This document shows, piece by piece, positions 8,354 through 16,005 of a stretch of 64,000 bases of DNA (positions within the stretch are counted from its first letter, which is position 1; the number at the start of each line of letters is the position of its first letter). The translations under genes and the position numbers were made by a program. The stretch is from an uncultured Bacteroides sp. Its GTDB lineage: Bacteria; Bacteroidota; Bacteroidia; Bacteroidales; Bacteroidaceae. The notes under the pieces are model-generated. The model was not told where the DNA came from and did not search any database. It saw nothing but the letters and a program-made list of their open reading frames with translations. The stretch lies in NCBI RefSeq assembly GCF_937912035.1, contig NZ_CALDPF010000015.1, positions 1 to 64,000 of the forward strand, read 5' to 3'.

Positions 8354-9175
8354 ATGGCAGGATATTTATCAGGTGATGTGCGTAAGGTTACCACACACCG
8401 TTTGACAGAAATGAAACAGAGAGGCGAGAAGATTTCTATGCTTACCTCATACGACTACACGATGGCACAGATTGTTGACGGTGCCGGAGTTGATGTTATC
8501 CTTGTGGGAGACTCTGCATCAAATGTTATGGCAGGAAATGTCACAACACTCCCTATAACAATAGAACAGATGATTTATCATGGCAAGTCTGTTATGAGAG
8601 GCGTGAAACGTGCATTGGTGGTTGTAGATATGCCTTTCGGAACATATCAGGCAGATGCATACGATGGTGTGCGCAATGCTATCCGTATCATGAAGGAAAC
8701 TCATGCTGATGCCTTGAAGCTGGAAGGTGGCGAAGAAATCATAGATACTGTAAAGAAGATAATCGGTGCCGGAATGCCAGTGATGGGACATTTGGGACTT
8801 ATGCCTCAGTCTATCAATAAATACGGAACATATACAGTGCGCGCAAAGGAAGATGCAGAAGCTGAAAAGCTTATCCGCGACGCTCATCTTTTGGAAGAAG
8901 CAGGATGCTTTGCGCTCGTACTTGAAAAAATACCGGCTGAACTTGCTACAAGAGTAGCTTCGGAGCTTACAATTCCTGTAATAGGTATCGGTGCAGGAGG
9001 TGGAGTTGACGGACAGGTATTGGTAGTAACCGATATGCTTGGAATGACAAAAGGCTTCAGCCCTAAGTTCCTCCGTCGTTATGCCGACCTTCATACTGTC
9101 ATGACAGATGCCATAGGTCAATATGTAAGTGATGTGAAATCAAGTGATTTCCCTAATGAATCAGAACAATACTAA
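8354..9175 (+). CDS. panB: 3-methyl-2-oxobutanoate hydroxymethyltransferase
   Basis: The enzyme transfers a hydroxymethyl group from 5,10-methylene-THF to alpha-ketoisovalerate to give ketopantoate, the first committed step of pantothenate synthesis. The 273-aa length is normal. Recognisable blocks are MLTSYDYTMAQ, ILVGDSASNVMAG (metal-binding Asp), DMPFGTYQ, MGHLGLMPQS and IPVIGIGAGGGVDGQVLV. In this family the GAG(x)xCDGQVLV cysteine position is often variable; here it is Val. A near-perfect promoter precedes it and a long hairpin follows. No panC or panD adjoins it. Confidence 0.95.
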   Translation: MAGYLSGDVRKVTTHRLTEMKQRGEKISMLTSYDYTMAQIVDGAGVDVILVGDSASNVMAGNVTTLPITIEQMIYHGKSVMRGVKRALVVVDMPFGTYQADAYDGVRNAIRIMKETHADALKLEGGEEIIDTVKKIIGAGMPVMGHLGLMPQSINKYGTYTVRAKEDAEAEKLIRDAHLLEEAGCFALVLEKIPAELATRVASELTIPVIGIGAGGGVDGQVLVVTDMLGMTKGFSPKFLRRYADLHTVMTDAIGQYVSDVKSSDFPNESEQY

Positions 9176-9192
9176 TTCTAAAATATAAGAAA

Positions 9193-9264
9193 AGGACTAA
9201 TAAATGAAGAACGTAAGGCCTTATTTAAAAGGTTTCTATATCTTCATTTATTGGTCCTGTGTTT
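9193..9264 (+). terminator. Long hairpin after panB
   Basis: An 18-bp stem with one G-U pair (9193-9210 with 9241-9258) encloses a 30-nt loop, followed by GTGTTTTT. It ends just 19 bp before the MFS gene start, so it could also attenuate read-through into that gene. Confidence 0.7.
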
Positions 9265-9282
9265 TTCTATAAGATATAATGT

Positions 9283-10455
9283 ATGTTTAGTACTTCTTAC
9301 AATACTTCGGAACAGATTTTCTGGAATAAGAACTTCATACTTCTTATTCTTTCCAATGTATTATTGTACATAAGCGTTTACATGCTCTTTCCGGTGTTGC
9401 AGACTTGGATTGTAGGCAAATGGGGATATTCTCCTACAGGTGCATCTTTGGTGTCATCTTTGTTCGGCATAGCTTTGTTTTTACCAGGAGCAGTCAACAA
9501 CTACCTTGTAGATACATTTAAGCGTAAAAATGTATGTACAAGGAGCATAATGCTGTTTGCGCTTCTCGGATTGCTTTATCCGTACGCCGATCAGATATGG
9601 ATGGTATATGCCTTGCGAGCCCTTCAGGGAGCATTGTTCGCTATAGCACTTATGGTGACAGGAAGCACTCTGGTGATTGATGTTACACCTAGCTCGTTCA
9701 GGAGCAAGGCCAATTGGGTATTTGCATTTTCGGGAGGAGTCGGTATGTTGCTGGGCTTGTCAGGAGGACTGTATCTGTCTTCCATTTTATCGTTGAACAA
9801 TATGATGTACATTTCGGCAGCCTTTGCCGGAGTGGCATTGTTTCTTGTGTCGATGATAGAAATCTGTTTCCGTGCTCCGCTTGAACCACCATTGTTTTCT
9901 TTCGACAGGTTTATTCTTTTCCGTAATATCCCTCCGGGAATAAATATGATGACTGTACCTTTTGTTTTGGGAACGGTAGTTGCCAGTAAACCCGATTATT
10001 TTTTCTATCTTTGTATTGTCCTTGGGTTTGCAATCTTCTGGCTTATACCCAAGCAGATAAAGAGGAAAGCCGATGATATAGTGCGGATCGTGACAGGATA
10101 TATATTCATGACATTATCAGTTTATCTGGTTTCGTCATATCAGCATCATATAGTCCTCTGTGCTGCCGGAGTAATGATGGGACTTGGTGTGGCTTCCGCT
10201 ATGTGCCAGTACCTGAAGATAATGATAAAGTTGCCTAAACATTGTGAGCGCGGTACGGGATATCACACATATCAGCTGATGTGGGAAATTGGCATAATGA
10301 TGGGAGTGGCATTAGGATTTTTTGTATGCAGATATTATGAATCCGATCCGTTGACACTGGCAGGCGGAATATGTATGGCAGGTCTGTTAGGCTATCTTCT
10401 GTTTACACGCAGATATTATCAGAAAAGAACACTAAGCAATTCAACAATTAAATAA
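9283..10455 (+). CDS. Major facilitator superfamily transporter
   Basis: A 390-aa inner-membrane protein with about twelve hydrophobic segments and the MFS cytoplasmic loop 2-3 region (FKRKNVCTRS). It resembles the drug/metabolite efflux branch of the superfamily, but no substrate-defining motif is visible. The motif-A glycine-aspartate pattern is degenerate (NNYLVDTFKRKN). The next gene, ettA, starts 9 bp downstream, so co-transcription is likely. Its own promoter is not evident; it follows the panB hairpin closely and may depend partly on read-through. Confidence 0.85.
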   Translation: MFSTSYNTSEQIFWNKNFILLILSNVLLYISVYMLFPVLQTWIVGKWGYSPTGASLVSSLFGIALFLPGAVNNYLVDTFKRKNVCTRSIMLFALLGLLYPYADQIWMVYALRALQGALFAIALMVTGSTLVIDVTPSSFRSKANWVFAFSGGVGMLLGLSGGLYLSSILSLNNMMYISAAFAGVALFLVSMIEICFRAPLEPPLFSFDRFILFRNIPPGINMMTVPFVLGTVVASKPDYFFYLCIVLGFAIFWLIPKQIKRKADDIVRIVTGYIFMTLSVYLVSSYQHHIVLCAAGVMMGLGVASAMCQYLKIMIKLPKHCERGTGYHTYQLMWEIGIMMGVALGFFVCRYYESDPLTLAGGICMAGLLGYLLFTRRYYQKRTLSNSTIK

Positions 10456-10464
10456 ATAAAGAAT

Positions 10465-12153
10465 ATGGCAGACGACAAAAAAATTATCTTTTCAATGGTC
10501 GGAGTGAGCAAGTCATTCCAGAACAACAAGCAGGTATTGAAAGACATCTACCTATCCTTTTTCTATGGAGCCAAAATCGGTATCATCGGTTTGAACGGTT
10601 CCGGTAAGTCAACTTTGATGAAAATCATTGCCGGTATCGAGAAAAGCTATCAGGGCGAAGTGGTATTCTCGCCTGGATATTCAGTGGGATATCTTGCTCA
10701 GGAACCGCAGCTGGACGATACAAAGACAGTGAAAGAAGTAGTAATGGAAGGTGTTCAACAGGTCGTAGATACACTGGCAGAGTATGAAGAAATCAACAAT
10801 AAATTCGGTCTGCCGGAATATTACGAAGATCCTGAGAAGATGGACGCACTCTTCGCGCGCCAGGCAGAACTGCAGGACATTATCGATGCTACCGATGCAT
10901 GGAACCTCGACAGCAAGCTGGAACGTGCTATGGACGCACTGCGTTGTCCTCCTGAAGACCAGTTGGTGAAGAATCTTTCCGGAGGTGAACGTCGCCGTGT
11001 GGCATTGTGCCGTCTCCTTCTTCAGAAACCTGATATCCTCCTTCTTGACGAGCCTACCAACCACCTTGACGCAGAAAGTATCGACTGGCTGGAACAGCAC
11101 TTGCAGCAGTATGAAGGTACAGTAATTGCCGTTACTCACGACCGTTACTTCCTCGACCACGTTGCAGGATGGATTCTTGAACTCGACCGTGGCGAAGGTA
11201 TTCCATGGAAGGGTAACTATTCAAGCTGGCTTGAACAGAAGACTAAACGTATGGAGATGGAAGAAAAGACTGCCAGCAAGCGCCGCAAGACTCTCGAACG
11301 CGAGCTTGAGTGGGTGCGCATGGCTCCTAAGGCACGTCAGGCCAAAGGTAAGGCACGTCTTAACTCATATGACAAACTTCTCAACGAGGACGTTAAGGCT
11401 AAGGAAGAAAAACTTGAAATCTTCATACCTAACGGACCACGTCTCGGTAACAAAGTTATCGAAGCCAAGCATGTGGCTAAGGCATACGGCGACAAGCTTC
11501 TGTTCGACGACCTCAACTTCATGCTTCCACCTAACGGTATAGTAGGTGTCATCGGACCTAACGGTGCCGGTAAGACAACTCTCTTCCGTCTGATTATGGG
11601 ACTTGAAACACCTGACAAGGGAGAATTCGAAGTAGGAGAGACTGTAAAAGTGGCATACGTTGACCAGCAGCATAAGGATATCGACCCTAACAAGTCTGTA
11701 TATCAGGTGATAAGCGGTGGAAACGACCTTATCCGTATGGGTAACCGCGATGTCAATGCCCGCGCATATCTGAGCCGCTTCAATTTCTCAGGTGCCGATC
11801 AGGAAAAACTTTGCGGAATGCTTTCAGGTGGTGAGAGAAACCGTCTTCACCTTGCTATGGCACTGAAGGAAGAGGGCAACGTATTGCTTCTCGACGAGCC
11901 TACCAACGATATCGACGTAAATACTCTTCGTGCCCTTGAAGAAGGTCTTGAGGATTTTGCAGGATGTGCCGTAGTAATCAGCCACGACCGTTGGTTCCTC
12001 GACCGTATCTGTACTCATATCCTTGCTTTCGAAGGTAATAGCGAAGTGTTCTATTTCGAGGGTTCATATACTGAATACGAAGAAAACAAGATGAAGCGCA
12101 TGGGTAATGTGGAACCTAAGAGGGTACGTTACCGCAAGCTGATGGAAGATTGA
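10465..12153 (+). CDS. ettA: ABC-F protein, energy-dependent translational throttle
   Basis: A 562-aa soluble ABC-F ATPase with two nucleotide-binding domains and no membrane segments. NBD1 has Walker A GLNGSGKST, signature LSGGERRRVALC and Walker B ILLLDEPTNHLD; NBD2 has GPNGAGKTT, LSGGERNRLHLA and VLLLDEPTNDID. The interdomain P-site-tRNA-interacting arm (about 245-310) is present, and the overall length and the C-terminal MGNVEPKRVRYRKL fit EttA (E. coli 555 aa). EttA binds the ribosomal E site and gates the first peptide bond according to ADP/ATP ratio. Antibiotic-resistance ABC-F proteins are less similar in layout. A terminator follows. Confidence 0.92.
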   Translation: MADDKKIIFSMVGVSKSFQNNKQVLKDIYLSFFYGAKIGIIGLNGSGKSTLMKIIAGIEKSYQGEVVFSPGYSVGYLAQEPQLDDTKTVKEVVMEGVQQVVDTLAEYEEINNKFGLPEYYEDPEKMDALFARQAELQDIIDATDAWNLDSKLERAMDALRCPPEDQLVKNLSGGERRRVALCRLLLQKPDILLLDEPTNHLDAESIDWLEQHLQQYEGTVIAVTHDRYFLDHVAGWILELDRGEGIPWKGNYSSWLEQKTKRMEMEEKTASKRRKTLERELEWVRMAPKARQAKGKARLNSYDKLLNEDVKAKEEKLEIFIPNGPRLGNKVIEAKHVAKAYGDKLLFDDLNFMLPPNGIVGVIGPNGAGKTTLFRLIMGLETPDKGEFEVGETVKVAYVDQQHKDIDPNKSVYQVISGGNDLIRMGNRDVNARAYLSRFNFSGADQEKLCGMLSGGERNRLHLAMALKEEGNVLLLDEPTNDIDVNTLRALEEGLEDFAGCAVVISHDRWFLDRICTHILAFEGNSEVFYFEGSYTEYEENKMKRMGNVEPKRVRYRKLMED

Positions 12154-12176
12154 TAGATATAATGATAAATATGATT

Positions 12177-12209
12177 AAAGCCGTTGGAGATAGTTCTTCA
12201 GCGGCTTTT
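12177..12209 (+). terminator. Terminator of ettA
   Basis: AAAGCCG (12177-12183) pairs with CGGCTTT (12202-12208), followed by T and a T-rich stretch. Confidence 0.75.
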
Positions 12210-12533
12210 CTATTATATGTCTTCAAGTCATAAACATGCAAATAACCTTACCAAATCTATAAATACAATTTATATTTATAAAAACACAAGTTGTATCTAT
12301 ATAAATATAAGTTGTATTTACATATAAATAATATATATTTATAGAAAATGAAAAATCAAAAAAGTTTTGTTTCATGCCCAGGATAAGTTTTTCGCCTTGT
12401 GATTAATTCTTTCTATAACACACGTAATAAATGTTAATTATTTTGTTTATTGGGAAAATAGTTATTTCTTTGCAAAAGTTTCCAATGGAAAATATTTTAA
12501 GTAGTAAATAAAATAATAAAACAATAATACATT
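12210..12533 (+). promoter_or_regulatory. AT-rich 324-bp leader of the sulfur operon with repeated motif
   Basis: There is no gene in this stretch. AAGTTGTATCTA (12288-12299) and AAGTTGTATTTA (12309-12320) are direct copies exactly 21 bp apart; TAAATACAA (12260-12268) is the same core inverted. This spacing, two helical turns, is typical of an operator array. The downstream MarR-type gene in the same operon is a candidate ligand-responsive binder. A degenerate -7-like TTTCTTTG lies near 12467-12474, about 60 bp before the first start codon. Confidence 0.5.
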
Positions 12534-14993
12534 ATGAAGTATCTAATAGTAGGAGGTGTGGCAGGAGGTGCCACTGCAGCGGCAAGAATTCGCAGAAACA
12601 CGGAGAAGGCTGAGATTATCATGTTCGAGAAAGGGCAGTATATATCGTATGCCAACTGTGGATTGCCATATTATATAGGTGGAGTGATAGACGACAGAAA
12701 TAAACTTTTCGTGCAGACTCCGGAGGCTTTCGGTAAGAGATTTAATATCGACGTAAGGACAAATTCGGAGGTTGTATCGGTTGACGTGAAGAACAAGACA
12801 GTTGCTGTGCGTACCAAGGATGGCAGAGAATACACCGAGCAGTACGACAAGCTTCTTTTGTCGCCGGGAGCATCTCCGGTGGTTCCGCCGTTGCAGGGAA
12901 TAGACAGCAAGGGGATATTCACACTGAGAAATGTAAACGATACTGATAAAATCAAGGAATATATCAGCAAGAACACCGTAAAGCGCGCCGTTATTGTAGG
13001 CGGTGGTTTTATCGGTCTTGAGATGGCTGAAAACCTCAAGCATGCAGGAATGGAAGTGGCTGTAGTGGAAATGGCAAATCAGGTGATGGGACCTATCGAC
13101 TATTCCATGGCAGCACTCGTGCACGAGCATCTGCAACAGCAGGGTGTAAAGCTGTATCTTGAACAGGCTGTTGAGTCTTTCAAGGATAACGGAACTTCCC
13201 TCGATGTAAACTTCAAGTCCGGAATTTCGCTTACTGCCGAGCTGGTGATACTTTCTATCGGTGTACGTGCAGAGACAAGACTTGCGGCAGAGGCAGGATT
13301 GAAGTTGGGCGAGATGAAAGGTATTTATGTGAATGAATATCTTCAGACATCGGATGCTGACGTTTATGCGGTGGGTGATGCAATAGAGTTCCCTCATCCA
13401 GTAACAGGCAAGCCATGGCTAAACTTCCTTGCAGGACCGGCAAACCGTCAGGCAAGAATCGTGGCCGACAATATGGTGTTCGGCAATAAGGTAAAATACG
13501 AAGGCTCGATAGGAACAGCCATTGCCAAGGTGTTCGACCTTACTGTAGCTTCTACAGGTCTTCCTGCAAAACGTCTGAAACAGATGGAAATACCGTATCT
13601 TTCGGCTACAATACATTCAGGTTCACACGCCGGTTATTATCCGGGAGCATTGCAGATGGATATAAAGATTACTTTCTCTCCTAAAGACGGTCGTCTGTAC
13701 GGGGCTCAGATAGTGGGTTATGACGGTGTGGACAAGCGTATAGACGAGTATGCGCTGGTATTGAAAAACGGAGGTACAGTATACGACCTTACAAGACTGG
13801 AACATGCGTACGCTCCACCGTTCTCATCAGCCAAAGATCCTGTAGCTGTCTCCGGTTATGTGGCAGGAAACATTCTTTCTGGCAAGATGACTCCGCTTTA
13901 CTGGCGTGAACTTCGTGATGCAGATCTTTCGAAAGTCACTCTTATAGACGTGAGAACTCCTGATGAATATTCTTTGGGCAATATCCACGGCTCGATAAAT
14001 ATCCCTCTTGACGATATGCGTGACAGAATGGGTGAGATACCGACAGACAAACCTGTGTTCCTGTATTGCGGAGTAGGGTTGAGAGGTTATCTGGCATCTA
14101 ACATCCTGAAGGAAAACGGATTCAAGGATGTACGTAATCTGATAGGTGGTGTAAAGACATACAAGGCAGCCGTGACAAAAGTCTGCACTCCAGGTGATGA
14201 TGCCATGAAGTGTGCTGCTGAGGCAAAGGAGGCATGTTCGTGTGTGGTGGAGCAGAGCGAAGCAAAGACCATTAAGGTTGATGCATGCGGTATGCAGTGC
14301 CCTGGTCCTATATTGAAACTGAAAAAGACAATGGAAGGACTCAAACCGGGCGAAAGACTTGAGATATCGGCTACAGATGCCGGTTTCCCGAGAGATGCGG
14401 AATCATGGTGCCGCACTACGGGTAATAAGTTCATATCTTCTTCACCTTCTGCAGGTATATATAAGGTGGTAATCGAGAAGGCTACGGCATGTGCAGCAGA
14501 GGCTGTAAAGCAGCAACCTTCGGCAGACGGAAAGTCATTTATCCTTTTCAGTGATGACCTCGACAAGGCTCTTGCCACATTCGTACTGGCAAACGGAGCT
14601 GCTGCCACAGGAAAAAAAGTTACCATCTTCTTCACATTCTGGGGACTGAATGCCATCAAGAAGGAACGCAAGCCGAGTGTTCAGAAAGACATCTTCGGCA
14701 AGATGTTCGGCATGATGTTGCCTTCAAGCTCGAAGAAACTCAAACTCTCGAAGATGAATATGGGCGGTATCGGATCGAAGATGATGAGATACATCATGAA
14801 GAACAAGGGTATCGAATCGCTGGAATCCCTCAGACAACAGGCTATCGACAATGGTGTAGAGTTCATTGCCTGCCAGATGTCGATGGACGTAATGGGAGTG
14901 AAGAAAGAAGAGTTGCTCGACAATGTAACGATAGGTGGAGTAGCCACATACATGGACCGGGCACAGGAGTCAAACGTAAATCTGTTTATCTGA
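12534..14993 (+). CDS. CoA-disulfide reductase / rhodanese / TusA / DsrE-like fusion
   Basis: An 819-aa four-domain sulfur/thiol enzyme. Residues 1-445 are a flavin disulfide oxidoreductase: FAD site GGVAGGATAAARIR, single redox Cys42 in NCGLPYYIGG (the CoA-disulfide reductase pattern), NAD(P)H site IVGGGFIGLEMAE, and GDAIE. Residues ~460-545 are a rhodanese domain with active Cys512 in YCGVGLRG. Residues ~578-650 are a TusA-like domain with CGMQCPGP (Cys585, Cys589). Residues ~668-819 resemble the DsrE/DsrF-like family, with a conserved cysteine in FIACQMSMD. The likely role is reduction of CoA-disulfide or per/polysulfide with relay of sulfane sulfur between the fused domains. It heads an operon with a MarR gene 3 bp downstream. 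Confidence 0.92.
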   Translation: MKYLIVGGVAGGATAAARIRRNTEKAEIIMFEKGQYISYANCGLPYYIGGVIDDRNKLFVQTPEAFGKRFNIDVRTNSEVVSVDVKNKTVAVRTKDGREYTEQYDKLLLSPGASPVVPPLQGIDSKGIFTLRNVNDTDKIKEYISKNTVKRAVIVGGGFIGLEMAENLKHAGMEVAVVEMANQVMGPIDYSMAALVHEHLQQQGVKLYLEQAVESFKDNGTSLDVNFKSGISLTAELVILSIGVRAETRLAAEAGLKLGEMKGIYVNEYLQTSDADVYAVGDAIEFPHPVTGKPWLNFLAGPANRQARIVADNMVFGNKVKYEGSIGTAIAKVFDLTVASTGLPAKRLKQMEIPYLSATIHSGSHAGYYPGALQMDIKITFSPKDGRLYGAQIVGYDGVDKRIDEYALVLKNGGTVYDLTRLEHAYAPPFSSAKDPVAVSGYVAGNILSGKMTPLYWRELRDADLSKVTLIDVRTPDEYSLGNIHGSINIPLDDMRDRMGEIPTDKPVFLYCGVGLRGYLASNILKENGFKDVRNLIGGVKTYKAAVTKVCTPGDDAMKCAAEAKEACSCVVEQSEAKTIKVDACGMQCPGPILKLKKTMEGLKPGERLEISATDAGFPRDAESWCRTTGNKFISSSPSAGIYKVVIEKATACAAEAVKQQPSADGKSFILFSDDLDKALATFVLANGAAATGKKVTIFFTFWGLNAIKKERKPSVQKDIFGKMFGMMLPSSSKKLKLSKMNMGGIGSKMMRYIMKNKGIESLESLRQQAIDNGVEFIACQMSMDVMGVKKEELLDNVTIGGVATYMDRAQESNVNLFI

Positions 14994-14996
14994 CGC

Positions 14997-15374
14997 ATGG
15001 AGAAAATATCATGTATATGCAAGATGCGTGAACTTTATAAGGCTATCACCGAACTGGAGGATAGCCTTATGGAGATTTACGGCATATCACTCAACGAGGC
15101 TATGGTGATGTGCAGCATTGGCAGCAGGAAAGTTGCCGCAGGAGAGATTTCACAAATCACTGGTTTTAAGTCGTCGCACCTCTCAAAGGTTCTTCGCTCG
15201 ATAGAGGACAAGGGATTTCTGATAAGGGATTTTGGCGACAAGGACAAACGTCAGATTTATTTCTCTCTCACAACGGAGGCCATGCACTGTATGGAGAAAC
15301 TGAAGTGCGAAGGTCTGCCCGTACCGGAACTCTTGAGTGAGTTCTTCGCGTGCGGTCATGGAGAAAAAATGTAA
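14997..15374 (+). CDS. MarR-family winged-helix regulator, cysteine-rich
   Basis: A 125-aa transcription factor with the MarR winged helix: GEISQITGFKSSHLSKVLRSIEDKGFLIR as recognition region and the DKDKRQIYFSLT wing. Six cysteines (Cys6 and Cys8 as CIC, one near 38, one near 98, one near 104, one near 119) are many for this size. Since it sits 3 bp after a sulfane-sulfur enzyme, I infer that it senses a thiol, persulfide or redox signal and controls this operon. No effector has been shown here. The start is the ATG directly after the upstream stop. Confidence 0.85.
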   Translation: MEKISCICKMRELYKAITELEDSLMEIYGISLNEAMVMCSIGSRKVAAGEISQITGFKSSHLSKVLRSIEDKGFLIRDFGDKDKRQIYFSLTTEAMHCMEKLKCEGLPVPELLSEFFACGHGEKM

Positions 15375-15398
15375 GTATTATTTTAATTTTATAGATAT

Positions 15399-15773
15399 AT
15401 GAAGAAAATAGCATTACCGACAAGAAATGGCAATATTGACGACCATTTCGGACATTGTGCGTTCTACACGATTATAACTGTCAATGATAATAATGAAGTT
15501 GCAAAAACAGAGATCATGCCTTCTCCGGAAGGATGCGGATGCAAGTCTAACATTGCGTACCAGCTTCAGGAAGACGGCGTGACACTTATGCTGGCAGGTA
15601 ATATGGGTATGGGTGCCCTAAACAAATTATCGTCTTGCGGAATCGAGGTTGTGAGAGGTTGCAGCGGTCCTGTAATGGATGTGGTTGAGGCTTATCTCAA
15701 AGGTGAGTTGAAAGACTCTGGCGAGGCATGTAGCCATCATGGTGACGATGGACATGAGTGCCATAATCATTGA
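15399..15773 (+). CDS. NifX/NifB-C-terminal-like (dinitrogenase cofactor domain) protein
   Basis: A 124-aa protein of the dinitrogenase iron-molybdenum-cofactor-binding fold. The N-terminus has the family pattern MKKIALPTRNGNIDDHFGHC, followed by EGCGCKSN, MLAGNMGMGALNKL and RGCSGPV. The C-terminus is a His/Cys/Asp-rich tail that could bind metal. No nitrogenase genes are present. In anaerobes such proteins act as small iron-sulfur or metal carriers. Its position as third gene after the CoA-disulfide-reductase fusion and the MarR gene suggests a link to thiol or Fe-S homeostasis (inference). Confidence 0.88.
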   Translation: MKKIALPTRNGNIDDHFGHCAFYTIITVNDNNEVAKTEIMPSPEGCGCKSNIAYQLQEDGVTLMLAGNMGMGALNKLSSCGIEVVRGCSGPVMDVVEAYLKGELKDSGEACSHHGDDGHECHNH

Positions 15774-15808
15774 TATGTTACAATTTTGATATATATAAAT
15801 TCTTTAGG

Positions 15809-15848
15809 GTGTTGCAATATAGGGTGTTCCATATTGCGGCACTTTTTC
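15809..15848 (+). terminator. Terminator of the sulfur operon
   Basis: A 12-bp stem with two G-U pairs (15809-15820 with 15831-15842) and a 10-nt loop is followed by five T residues. The 231 bp from 15774 to the sulfatase holds this terminator and a promoter box but no gene. Confidence 0.85.
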
Positions 15849-15945
15849 TACTAGTGAAATTTAAAATTCGTCAATCAAACCCCAATATTAGTCAGGTAAA
15901 TCCTCTCGTCTGTCAACATAAATATTTTCTGTATTTATATTTGGT

Positions 15946-15953
15946 TATATTTG
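15946..15953 (+). promoter_or_regulatory. -7 box (TATATTTG) of the sulfatase gene
   Basis: It matches TAnnTTTG 53 bp before the ATG. A -33 element at the usual spacing is not seen. Confidence 0.5.
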
Positions 15954-16005
15954 TCCGTAGAAATAGAGATGAAATTCTGATAATACATTTTTAATAATTG
16001 AGATT

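Noticed and set aside
12543..13397. 284-aa frame on the minus strand
   Set aside because: It is fully antisense to the CoA-disulfide reductase domain, cysteine/histidine-rich as typical of shadow frames, and has no promoter or homologous motif.
15770..15994. 74-aa frame between the NifX-like gene and the sulfatase
   Set aside because: It covers the terminator and the sulfatase promoter box, has no ribosome-binding site and aromatic-rich random composition.
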